From NCBI GenBank assembly GCA_029251375.1, contig JAQXDL010000045.1:1-64000 (forward strand): 64,000 nucleotides of DNA, in the 5' to 3' direction. The notes beneath the pieces were generated by a model, which worked only from the letters and a program-made list of their open reading frames with translations, did no database searches and was not told the DNA's origin. Numbering within the stretch: position 1 is the first letter of the stretch; every line of letters begins with the position of its first letter. This DNA is from Pseudomonadales bacterium (GTDB lineage: Bacteria > Pseudomonadota > Gammaproteobacteria > Pseudomonadales > Azotimanducaceae). The translations under genes and the position numbers were made by a program. Shown piece after piece: positions 42,746 through 50,994 of this stretch.

Positions 42746-43009
42746 ATTCAGGGTTGCCTATTGCCCAGTGTCGTCCATCACTAAAAGCTGCCGGCCTTGT
42801 CGCGGGTTTAGTTGATTGAAGGCGCGGTCCGTAGCATAGTCAGCAGCTTTATTTTCCCAGGAATAACATTGGTTAGTACGCAATTACGCCAGATACCTCG
42901 ACGATTGAAACCTCAACGGCTGCGCTCGCAAACGTCGATTAAGCTTAGGCGATCGAAGCGTCCGAGCCGGCCGGCTATTCCATTGCTGTGCAACACCACA
43001 CCAACCTCA

Positions 43010-45136
43010 GTGATTTTTAAGTTTGTTTTTTTATTGGCTGTCGCAGCTTTGGTCGCTGGCTGTGATTCAAATGAGGAAAATATGTCTACGTTAACGCCAC
43101 CTGTTGCAAAAGTTGATCCTAAAGTCCTATCAATTCATGGGCATGATCGCATCGATGACTACTACTGGATTCGTGATGACGAACGTAAAGATCCTGAGGT
43201 GTTGTCTTTACTCGAAGCCGAGAATGCCTACACACAAGCCATGATGGCACACACAAAACCGTTGCAAGAAACGCTTTATCAAGAAATAAGCAGCAGGCTA
43301 ATCATTGAAGATAGTTCTGTGCCTGTAAAGCGAGGCAACTACTATTATCACCGAGAATTCCGCAGCGGTGGTGAGCACCCAGTTTACTTAAGACGTGAAG
43401 CATCGAATGCCCAAGCACTTATCATTTTAGATGTTAATGAGTTGGCTGAGGGGCACGAATACTTCAATGTTGGCAACTGGGTGGTCAACGAAAATGACAT
43501 ATTGGCGTACGCAGAAGATAATGTAAGTCGTCGAATTTACACAATCCGGTTCAAAAATTTAAAGACTGGCATGACCCTTGAAGATTCAATACCGAATACT
43601 TCTACTAGTCTCGCGTGGGCTAATGACGGTAAGACTCTTTTTTATGTGACAAGGCATGAAGAAACGATGTTGCCTTATCGGGTGTATCGTCACGTCTTGG
43701 GGACGTCCAATGACGAAGATGTGCTCGTCTATGAGGAGCAGGATCATCGCTTCTATACCTCTGTTTACTCAAGTAGGAGCCAGGGCTTCGTTATTATTTC
43801 AAGCTCAAGTACGGATTCCTCAGAAATAAGGTTAATTGATGCCAATAGCCCAACCCAGCCGCCGAGCATTTTTCTCGCTAGGGAGGAAAAGCTCGAATAT
43901 CGTATAAGGCACAGTAAGGATACTTTTTTCATTCTGACTAACTGGCAGGCTGAAAATTTTAGAGTGATGCAAGTATCCAGTCAGACCCTAGGGGACAAAT
44001 CCCTTTGGGTAGAGGTCGTGCCACATGACGCCGATACGCTGATTCAAGATATTGAGCTGTTTGACGATTTTCTTGTTATTGACGAGCGAAACAAAGGTTT
44101 AACAAATATACGCGTGATTAACCGATTGAGTAAGGAGGAGCGATTGATTGCTTTTCCCGATCCAACATATACCGTTCATCTACATTCAAATCCCGAGGTT
44201 TCATCAACGCAAGTTCGTTACGTCTATTCCAGTTTAACGACGCCGGACTCGATCTTTGAATACGATTTGCATACGGGTACGTCAAGTTTGTTAAAGCGCG
44301 ATAAGGTGCTGGGAGGCTTTGATATTGCTAACTACCGTTCAGAGCGAATTAGTATTACCGCCAGAGACGGCAGTCTAGTGCCTGTTTCACTCGTGTATCG
44401 AGCGGATAAGAGGATGAAAGGAAAGAACCCTTTGTATATTTACGCTTATGGTTCTTATGGTTACTCAGCTAATCCTGGCTTTAGTGCAAAACGCATCTCC
44501 CTGCTGGATCGCGGTTTTGTTTTCGCGATGGTTCATGTCAGAGGCGGAGAAGACAAGGGTCGAAACTGGTACGAACAAGGCAAGCTATTGAATAAGAAAA
44601 ATACCTTTTGGGACTTTATCGATGCAACAGATGCATTGGTTGAGCGCGGCTATGGTCATTCGGAAAAAGTATTTGCGATGGGAGGTTCGGCAGGTGGGTT
44701 GCTAATGGGAGTTGTCGCTAACGAAGCGCCCGAGAAATATCTCGGCGTTGTTGCGCATGTGCCCTTTGTTGATGTCGTTACAACGATGTTAGATGAAAGT
44801 ATCCCGTTAACAACGGGAGAGTTTTCAGAGTGGGGTAACCCAAAAGATGAAAAATATTACCAATATATGTTGTCCTATTCACCTTATGACCAGGTGAAAA
44901 TTCAGGATTATCCGAACATTTTTGTAACCACGGGTTTGCATGATTCTCAGGTTCAATACTTTGAGCCTGTAAAATGGGTCTCAAAACTAAGGCAGTTGAA
45001 ACAAGACGATAACCGATTGCTGATTGATATCAATATGAGTACCGGCCACGGCGGCTCATCTGGGCGGTATGAGCGTTATCGGAAAGATGCTCTAGAATAC
45101 GCGTTTATTCTTGATACGCTCTCTACTGGTAATTAA
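43010..45136 (+). CDS. Prolyl oligopeptidase-family (S9A, oligopeptidase B-like) lipoprotein
   Basis: I choose GTG 43010 because it opens a lipoprotein signal (VIFKFVFLLAVAALVAGC); the frame extends to 42812, but 66 Arg-rich residues before a signal peptide are implausible. The product is 708 residues. The propeller N-terminal part includes DDYYWIRDDERKDPEVL, and the catalytic domain has YGSYGYSANPGFS, HVRGGEDKGRNWYEQGK, nucleophile Ser in MGGSAGGLLMG, Asp in TTGLHDSQV, and His in STGHGGSSGRY. It probably cleaves peptides after basic residues in the periplasm. Confidence 0.88.
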   Translation: MIFKFVFLLAVAALVAGCDSNEENMSTLTPPVAKVDPKVLSIHGHDRIDDYYWIRDDERKDPEVLSLLEAENAYTQAMMAHTKPLQETLYQEISSRLIIEDSSVPVKRGNYYYHREFRSGGEHPVYLRREASNAQALIILDVNELAEGHEYFNVGNWVVNENDILAYAEDNVSRRIYTIRFKNLKTGMTLEDSIPNTSTSLAWANDGKTLFYVTRHEETMLPYRVYRHVLGTSNDEDVLVYEEQDHRFYTSVYSSRSQGFVIISSSSTDSSEIRLIDANSPTQPPSIFLAREEKLEYRIRHSKDTFFILTNWQAENFRVMQVSSQTLGDKSLWVEVVPHDADTLIQDIELFDDFLVIDERNKGLTNIRVINRLSKEERLIAFPDPTYTVHLHSNPEVSSTQVRYVYSSLTTPDSIFEYDLHTGTSSLLKRDKVLGGFDIANYRSERISITARDGSLVPVSLVYRADKRMKGKNPLYIYAYGSYGYSANPGFSAKRISLLDRGFVFAMVHVRGGEDKGRNWYEQGKLLNKKNTFWDFIDATDALVERGYGHSEKVFAMGGSAGGLLMGVVANEAPEKYLGVVAHVPFVDVVTTMLDESIPLTTGEFSEWGNPKDEKYYQYMLSYSPYDQVKIQDYPNIFVTTGLHDSQVQYFEPVKWVSKLRQLKQDDNRLLIDINMSTGHGGSSGRYERYRKDALEYAFILDTLSTGN

Positions 45137-45152
45137 TTTTTCCTGAAAAATT
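45135..45152. terminator. AT-rich hairpin after the peptidase gene
   Basis: AATTTTTC-CT-GAAAAATT is a perfect 8-bp inverted repeat overlapping the stop region of the S9 peptidase gene and followed by CTTTAATT. It resembles a weak intrinsic terminator, but the stem is AT-rich and the following T-run is poor. Confidence 0.35.
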
Positions 45153-45654
45153 CTTTAATTAGTAAAACAGGTGAGATGATTTTGACTTAGTGATCACATG
45201 TTAGGTGTGCGCTAAAGGAAGATCAGTTTGCGAGCCTGTTACTAATGCAATATCAAATCCATTAAGACGTTTCCCCTTTGGCTTGCTCGCCAATTCCGGT
45301 CACTTAGGCCGGCCATGATATCCAAATGCTACGATGGCTCTAGTTTTAGTTTTTATCTAACCCTTCGTTAGTGTTCTGTTTGATTAAAAATTTCAGTAAC
45401 AACATAGGTTGTATTAGTTAAGACCTTGATGCTTTTTCGATATTACGAAAAAAGTCGCCAAACGAAATGCAAATACTCGTTTACAAAAGAAAATAAAATA
45501 TTACAACTTCGCCATAGGTCATTTATAAGCCTGCACTAATCTTCTGCCTAGTTTAGTGATCGTTAGAAGTGCAGTGATCGCTAAACATTAAAGGGTGAGG
45601 GAATACTTTAGACCTCTATATTAAAGCAGTATCAGTACAACGGTGGTTTCTAAA
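45153..45654. other. Gap before the HExxH lipoprotein gene
   Basis: About 500 nt hold no supported gene. TTTAGTGATC (45552-45561) and GATCGCTAAA (45576-45585) form a 10-nt inverted repeat with one wobble and a 14-nt loop, 70 nt before the next gene; it could be an operator or leader hairpin. Confidence 0.4.
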
Positions 45655-47118
45655 ATGATAAAATTTTTGCCGATCATTTTTTGTTTTTTCCTTCTCTCTG
45701 CCTGTTCGGGTGGCGGTGGCGGCGGGTCTGATGCGGCTCCATCCCCCTCTGTTGCGAGTTCGACCGCAAGCGCGACAGGAACAGCGAGTTCGGTACCAAG
45801 CACTAAAACGGGTACTACATCAGGTTCTGCAACAGCTTCTACAACAGCTTCTACAACAGCTTCTTCAAAAGCTGCTACAAAAGGTACCACAACAGCTACT
45901 GCTGCAAGTACAACGCTCGAAACAACACCAGCGGCTGCCACGTCAGATGCATCAAGCCCACTTCCAACATCTACTGAATCATCAAAACCTGAACAGACTG
46001 CTGCATTTGTTCTGCCTGCCGGCGCTAGGAGATTGGTTCAACCGGCTTCAACAGATACATCCTCAGACTTATCAACGGAATCACAATTACTTATTGATTG
46101 CGTTGTGTTGTTGAAAGAGGAGGCGGGTTGTAGTGCCGATACTTTGCCTTTAATTGGTATGGTTACGGATAATCCAAGCATTGAACAAATCATGCAGCGT
46201 GTGTTGGTTTCACATGCTTGGATGGGGCCGCGATTTAGAGAAATTCTTGAAAGAATGCCACCTGAAATGCTGTTATTGATGCGCGGTGTAACTGCTATAG
46301 TTATATCTTTCGACATTAGACCGTCTCATTTTCAGCCTTATAGTGGTGCGATATATCTCGATCCGAATGTAATGTGGTTATCACAGGATGAGAGAGATGT
46401 GATCGAAGATACACCTGATTTCAGAACAGACTTCAATGCGCAACTTCAATTTAGTTTCCTGCGTCGCTACGTAGATGGAAATACTGACATTAAGTCGTTC
46501 CCGAGAGGCATTAGTTCGATCAGCATAAAAACCGCGTCGGTTCTTTACCATGAGTTAGCGCACGCGAATGACTTTTTCTCGCCTGCAAATCTGCAGCAAA
46601 TGAATCGATCTGTGCCTATTCATCTTTCATTGTCGCAGGTGTCGCCTTCCTCGCGCCTTAGTAGTACCTACCCATTGCAGTCATTTACTTTGAATGCTCT
46701 AGCAGCGGTTTCCTTTTTAGGTGAGAGTGCCTCCTTAGAGCAGGAGACCTTAAGTGCTGCTGATGCGGCAGCGCAGTTCAGTGCGGATTATTCTAGCGAT
46801 TATTATAACTATACGAATCGAATCGAGGATCTCGCAATGGTGTTCGAGGAAGCCATGATGTTTCACAGTTTTGGCTTGCAAAAGGATGTCGCGTTCACTC
46901 AAACGGGCAATACTTCGTGTAGTGGATATATCGTCGAATGGGGACAGAGAAATCGCCTTGCAGATCCCGCAGTGCAGACTAGAGCAAATTTTGCTGTTGC
47001 TGAATTGTTGCCAGAGTATGCTGAAGCGGTTGAAAATTCGTTGGCATCAATGCCTGCAGTTCGAATGATGTCAAATGGCGTGGACTGGTGCGAGAATATT
47101 AGGCTTGATGTAGGCTAG
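45655..47118 (+). CDS. Ser/Thr/Ala-linker lipoprotein with putative HExxH metallopeptidase domain
   Basis: ATG 45655 starts a lipoprotein signal (lipobox L-S-A-C, C17) followed by six Gly and about 110 residues rich in Ser, Thr and Ala, partly from a 12-nt repeat (ACAACAGCTTCT, three copies near 45829-45864). The folded domain contains SVLYHELAHANDFF, so H299-E300-x-x-H303 is a classic zinc-protease motif; VFEEAMMFHSF (E398-E399) may supply the third ligand. It is probably tethered to the outer membrane. I do not recognise the family, and protease activity is inferred only from the motif. Confidence 0.75.
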   Translation: MIKFLPIIFCFFLLSACSGGGGGGSDAAPSPSVASSTASATGTASSVPSTKTGTTSGSATASTTASTTASSKAATKGTTTATAASTTLETTPAAATSDASSPLPTSTESSKPEQTAAFVLPAGARRLVQPASTDTSSDLSTESQLLIDCVVLLKEEAGCSADTLPLIGMVTDNPSIEQIMQRVLVSHAWMGPRFREILERMPPEMLLLMRGVTAIVISFDIRPSHFQPYSGAIYLDPNVMWLSQDERDVIEDTPDFRTDFNAQLQFSFLRRYVDGNTDIKSFPRGISSISIKTASVLYHELAHANDFFSPANLQQMNRSVPIHLSLSQVSPSSRLSSTYPLQSFTLNALAAVSFLGESASLEQETLSAADAAAQFSADYSSDYYNYTNRIEDLAMVFEEAMMFHSFGLQKDVAFTQTGNTSCSGYIVEWGQRNRLADPAVQTRANFAVAELLPEYAEAVENSLASMPAVRMMSNGVDWCENIRLDVG

Positions 47119-47226
47119 ACAGGTTTGAACATTGGTAACAATATGGCTACCGATAAGCTGCCTGTGGAAAGGTTTTTAGCCCATCGATAATCTTTTTCGT
47201 CAAGTCGCCTGGGGCACCCAATGCCG

Positions 47227-48348
47227 TCATTCAGCCGCAGACTTGGCGCGAATCTCTGAAGAGGATATGTCGATTCTGAACTCCGTTTCGCTAACCTCGT
47301 CGCAAAGCTCCATTAAGGCAGTCGGAATATCAGCGTGCTTCAATGTGAGGTACGCATCTCCTAGGGATCGACCAAAAACTAAAAACCGATGTTGATTTTG
47401 ATGCAGTGATTGGATTGCAGTGTCCCGCTCTCTCGTACTATCGTTATAGTATTTGGGGTCAGCAATACGAATGATGGTGTCATAGCCGACGATAAATCTT
47501 GCGCCTGGAAATAAATGGGACTTATCCAAAAAGGTTGGCGCATTGGTAAATATGTGCGGATGATTCTGTAACAAACCGACGCGATCTTGCATGTCGAGAT
47601 AGTCTAGCGGCGGTTTGTCTACGTTGAATGTTGATATTTCAAGTGTCACCTGTGAACCAAGTTTTTGTTCAGCGAAGGCAATCATTTTAAGATGGCCTTC
47701 GTGCAATGGATTAAAAGCACCGGGAAACAATATCTGTGGTGATGCATCGCCCGAGTGGGTCGAGCCTGTTGTGCCTACTAGCAATTGTTGCCACGGCATT
47801 GGCGCCTTCGCCTGCCGCATTTGCGTGTTGATTGTTTGCGGGACAGATGTTTTGTTTTTCTCAAACGTATAATTTAGGTCATTATCCTCCAGGCCACAGC
47901 CATGAGCCATAGCGGAAAGGATTAACGTTTGGCAATGTTGTTCCTGTGTCTGGCGATTGTTTGTTTTATCTAGAACGAGGCTGAATTCTGCGGTGTGATG
48001 ATCAGACTGGACGGCGACAAAGCATCTATCGTCTCCTTTTCGATCTCGATTTGTTGTAATCGCGGCGGTTGAACCTAGACCGATGACGGAACCGTCAGAA
48101 TCGAGTTGTTTGGCCCTTAAGTAGGCTCTCATTGCCATCTGTCGCGCTGTATTCTGACTGACCGCCGACGTGGGTTCGAAGCCAAGATAGTCCTTAAGGC
48201 TTTCTTGACTGTAGGGAATAAGTGATTCAAGCAGCGTGTTGGATGCGCCGGGTATTGCCAGAAGTTCACTAATCGCACTCGTACCGCCGCCGGTAATGGC
48301 GATGACAAACTGGTGGGGTTGCTGGTGTAATCGTTCTATTAGGTCCAA
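47227..48348 (-). CDS. CinA/PncC-like domain fused to an NMN-adenylyltransferase-like domain
   Basis: The first 155 of 373 residues resemble the CinA C-terminal/PncC amidohydrolase fold (ITGGGTSAISELLAIPGASN, YLGFEPTSAVSQNTARQMAM, GLGSTAAITTNRDRKGDDRC). After a linker comes a nucleotidyltransferase domain with a (T/H)xxH-type motif, FPGAFNPLHEGHLKM (208-222), DYLDMQDRVGLL, FIVGYDTIIRI and the end block IDISSSEIRAKS. PncC deamidates NMN and NMNAT adenylates it, so a joint role in NAD salvage or repair is plausible. The product of the reaction is not proven by sequence. Confidence 0.78.
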   Translation of the reverse strand: MDLIERLHQQPHQFVIAITGGGTSAISELLAIPGASNTLLESLIPYSQESLKDYLGFEPTSAVSQNTARQMAMRAYLRAKQLDSDGSVIGLGSTAAITTNRDRKGDDRCFVAVQSDHHTAEFSLVLDKTNNRQTQEQHCQTLILSAMAHGCGLEDNDLNYTFEKNKTSVPQTINTQMRQAKAPMPWQQLLVGTTGSTHSGDASPQILFPGAFNPLHEGHLKMIAFAEQKLGSQVTLEISTFNVDKPPLDYLDMQDRVGLLQNHPHIFTNAPTFLDKSHLFPGARFIVGYDTIIRIADPKYYNDSTRERDTAIQSLHQNQHRFLVFGRSLGDAYLTLKHADIPTALMELCDEVSETEFRIDISSSEIRAKSAAE

Positions 48349-48634
48349 CGAGCGTATCTCCGTATCTTGCAGAATAAGTCTTGTCTGGCGTTATCATCCC
48401 AATGGTTTTTGATCGCTGCCACCGGCGTTTAGCTCGGCAATAGTGTTTCTACGAAAGCAATCTAAACAAGGCGGAAGCGGCTCTCTTTTTCTCTACTGTT
48501 AAGTCAAATTCGAGAAGTCTATCAAAAGCTGCGCCTTCCGAAACACGAGTCTAACAAAAGATATGCTGTAATTACTTGGCTTCTACCCCAACCTTTGGTG
48601 GATAATGTCGGGACCCATATGGAATTATACGATC

Positions 48635-49273
48635 ATGAAGCAAATATGCAGTCTCTTGATATTCGTCTGTTACCTATCTGTCCTGTGCTTTGGCGCCACT
48701 GCACAAGAGGTTAACAGCGAAGTCGAGCAGGGCGAGATACAAACCGAGTTGACAAGCTCTATGCGTGAGCTTACACCCGAACAACTTGAGCAATACGCTT
48801 TTCCCGAACAGCAAGATAATTTCGAATCAAGAGATCTCACAGCAGGCCAGGTAGAAATCCTTGAAAATATGCGTAAAGCAGCCAAGGAGCTTCTTCAGCG
48901 CAAATTAGGGATCCTATCTGTTAACGGCACGAAGTCCGATTTGGCTGCAATACAATCTTTAGTCAATCGCCGCATGGTGCGTCTTGACGATGTTATTGTT
49001 TGGCAAAACCTAGGGGTTGTGTTCGGCGATGTTCTGGCGCGTGAGTTCAATATGATCTGGGTCATTTACGAAGACGACCTAGGTGCAAGCAAGGCGCTGC
49101 GCTGGCGCAAGACAGATAATTTTCTGTTTCCTGTGACAATGCTGTCAAAACGGGCCAAATATGGCGAAGAAATCAACTTAGAGCAGATTTTTGACGAGCT
49201 GAGTGTCACGGTTGATGAATTCAAAGCATGGGAATCGCAACCTAAGCTCCCAAATCCGATTAAATCGCGTTAG
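48635..49273 (+). CDS. DUF3806-domain exported protein
   Basis: The ATG at 48635 begins a signal peptide (MKQICSLLIFVCYLSVLCFG) cleaved near ATAQ; ten residues upstream remain open but are not signal-like. The 212-residue protein carries a DUF3806 domain: LQRKLGILSVNG, WQNLGVVFGDVLAREFNMIW, VIYEDDLGASKALRWRKTDN, and LFPVTMLSKRAKYGEEINLE. The family is uncharacterised and usually periplasmic. The small membrane protein follows 39 nt downstream. Confidence 0.82.
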   Translation: MKQICSLLIFVCYLSVLCFGATAQEVNSEVEQGEIQTELTSSMRELTPEQLEQYAFPEQQDNFESRDLTAGQVEILENMRKAAKELLQRKLGILSVNGTKSDLAAIQSLVNRRMVRLDDVIVWQNLGVVFGDVLAREFNMIWVIYEDDLGASKALRWRKTDNFLFPVTMLSKRAKYGEEINLEQIFDELSVTVDEFKAWESQPKLPNPIKSR

Positions 49274-49312
49274 AATGCGCGCTGTTTTTAGACCAACAAA
49301 AGGTTAACTCCG

Positions 49313-49495
49313 ATGATTAAGAAGTACATCCAGGCCATATTGAAATTTTTCCTGGTTGATTCAGTTGTTAATATTCTAGGTGATTTGTTCGAGCAGCCAC
49401 TAGTTATGTGGGCGTTTATTGGCTGGGGTTGGTTGTCAGTGTTGGCGATGATTGCCAGTATGGCAACGACCGTAGGCGCTGTTATAGCCGGTTAG
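49313..49495 (+). CDS. Small membrane protein
   Basis: This 60-residue product has two hydrophobic segments (about 10-22 and 30-58) and a basic N-terminus (MIKKYIQAILKFF). The ATG is preceded by AAAGGTTAACTCCG, with AAAGG about 10 nt upstream, and it follows the DUF3806 gene closely, so it is probably in the same transcript. I do not recognise a family. The strong terminator at 49613 ends the unit. Confidence 0.6.
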   Translation: MIKKYIQAILKFFLVDSVVNILGDLFEQPLVMWAFIGWGWLSVLAMIASMATTVGAVIAG

Positions 49496-49612
49496 CAGTA
49501 AATCACGTTGCCTTGCTGCATCAGCTAAGTGAGGGGAATTTAGTAGTGCAATAAGGGCTATTACACTCAAATTACAACGGCAGACAAGCCGACAGTAAAT
49601 TGAACCCAAAGG

Positions 49613-49648
49613 AAACAAGAAGAGTCCGTTAGCGGGCTCTTCTTGTTT
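49613..49648. terminator. Bidirectional Rho-independent terminator
   Basis: AAACAAGAAGAG-T-CCG pairs with CGG-G-CTCTTCTTGTTT around a TTAG loop: a stem of about 16 pairs with one T-G wobble, ending in GTTTTC on plus. The arms give an A-tract on the other side, so it can serve both the small membrane protein operon and the convergent dehydrogenase gene ending at 49663. Confidence 0.93.
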
Positions 49649-49662
49649 TCAGCTGGCTTTTG

Positions 49663-50775
49663 TTAAAGCGCCTTTATTAAGGTTTCAAGTTTTTCTATCA
49701 CCATGTCACCAAACTCGACGGTAGATACCATTTTACTCTCATCGCCGCCCCCAGATAGATCGCGGGTAGAATAACCGGCTTCGAAAACGCTTCTCATTGC
49801 ATCCCAGACCGCTTGGGATTCTTGTTTCATATCGAAACTCATATCTAGCATCATGGCGACCGAACCAATCATTGAATACGGATTAGCGATGTTCTGGCCA
49901 GCGATATCCGGCGCAGATCCGTGCGAAGGTTCATAGTAAGCTTTTTCTGGTCCCATACACGCAGATGGCATCAGGCCAAGCGAGCCAAGTATGCCGCCGC
50001 CTTGATCGCTAAGAATATCGCCAAACATATTTTCCATTACCATTACATCGAACTGGCCTGGATTTAAGCATAGTGCTGTTGCCGCGGCGTCGACTAGCAG
50101 GTGTTTTACTTCCACGTCGGGGTAATCGGCACGCACTTCTTCTAGCACTTCATTCCAGAATACACTCGACATGAGCACGTTGCTTTTGTGAATGTTATGT
50201 AGCACTTTTTTACGTGCGCGCGCTTGTTCAAAGCCTACGATTAATACCTGCCGAATCTGGTCTTCGTCATATTCCAGCACTTCCTTAACGTATCGTTTGC
50301 CGTCGGCATTAATACCACGCTCTTTTTCGCCGAAATACAGGCCGCCAACGAGTTCGCGGATTAGCAAAATATCGATGCCGTCCTTAATGACTTCGGCTTT
50401 TAAAGGTGAGAAGTGCGCCATGTCTTTGCTGAGAAAGATTGGGCGAAAATTTGCGTAGGTATTATACCGCGCTCTTAGGGGCAAGATGGCGCCACGTTCC
50501 GCTTGCTCTTCTACCGGAATTTTCTGTGATTCCTCATGACTAAGTCCGACCGGACCTTTTAGGATAGCGTCAGCTTTATCGCAGACGGCTTTGGTCTCCT
50601 CGGGAAACGCTTTGCCGTGCTCGAAATATGCATGGGCGCCGAAGGGTGCGTGCATGAGGTCAAATTCAACATCTCGATATTTAGCGAGAACATCAAACAC
50701 GCGCGTAGCCTGTGTCATTATTTCAGGACCGATGGCATCACCTGCCAAAATGGCGATCTTGTATGCATTACTCAT
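49663..50775 (-). CDS. 3-isopropylmalate dehydrogenase-family protein (LeuB-like)
   Basis: The 370-residue protein is a beta-decarboxylating dehydrogenase: KIAILAGDAIGPEIM at the start, LLIRELVGGLYFGEKERG (Arg/Tyr substrate region), HNIHKSNVLM (catalytic Lys), VMENMFGDILSDQGG (metal Asp), and PSHGSAPDIAGQNIANP for NAD binding. The LeuB hallmark G-x-V-G-G-P-K-W is replaced by KGPVGLSHEESQKI, and no leuA, leuC or leuD lies beside it. It may be LeuB or a paralogue acting on another malate-type substrate. Confidence 0.82.
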   Translation of the reverse strand: MSNAYKIAILAGDAIGPEIMTQATRVFDVLAKYRDVEFDLMHAPFGAHAYFEHGKAFPEETKAVCDKADAILKGPVGLSHEESQKIPVEEQAERGAILPLRARYNTYANFRPIFLSKDMAHFSPLKAEVIKDGIDILLIRELVGGLYFGEKERGINADGKRYVKEVLEYDEDQIRQVLIVGFEQARARKKVLHNIHKSNVLMSSVFWNEVLEEVRADYPDVEVKHLLVDAAATALCLNPGQFDVMVMENMFGDILSDQGGGILGSLGLMPSACMGPEKAYYEPSHGSAPDIAGQNIANPYSMIGSVAMMLDMSFDMKQESQAVWDAMRSVFEAGYSTRDLSGGGDESKMVSTVEFGDMVIEKLETLIKAL

Positions 50776-50994
50776 AGGATAGGAATTCCGTTCGCTGTTT
50801 AATTATTAGGTTTGTAAACCAGGTATCAAAAAATGGTAAGTATCAACGGCAGCTCAAGTTGCTAACCACGACTCAGGTAAAAGCTTATCACGCTTGATTA
50901 GCACCATTGCTGGTTATCGCGAGCATAAAATGAGGTTATGCTGGCGATTGTCGCTTATTTGATTGCTCTGATGGATGGCGAAATAGTTCGTTGA

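Noticed and set aside
42812-43009. Arg-rich 66-residue N-terminal extension of the S9 peptidase
   Set aside because: It would place a lipoprotein signal peptide in the middle of the protein, so a start at 43010 is more sensible.
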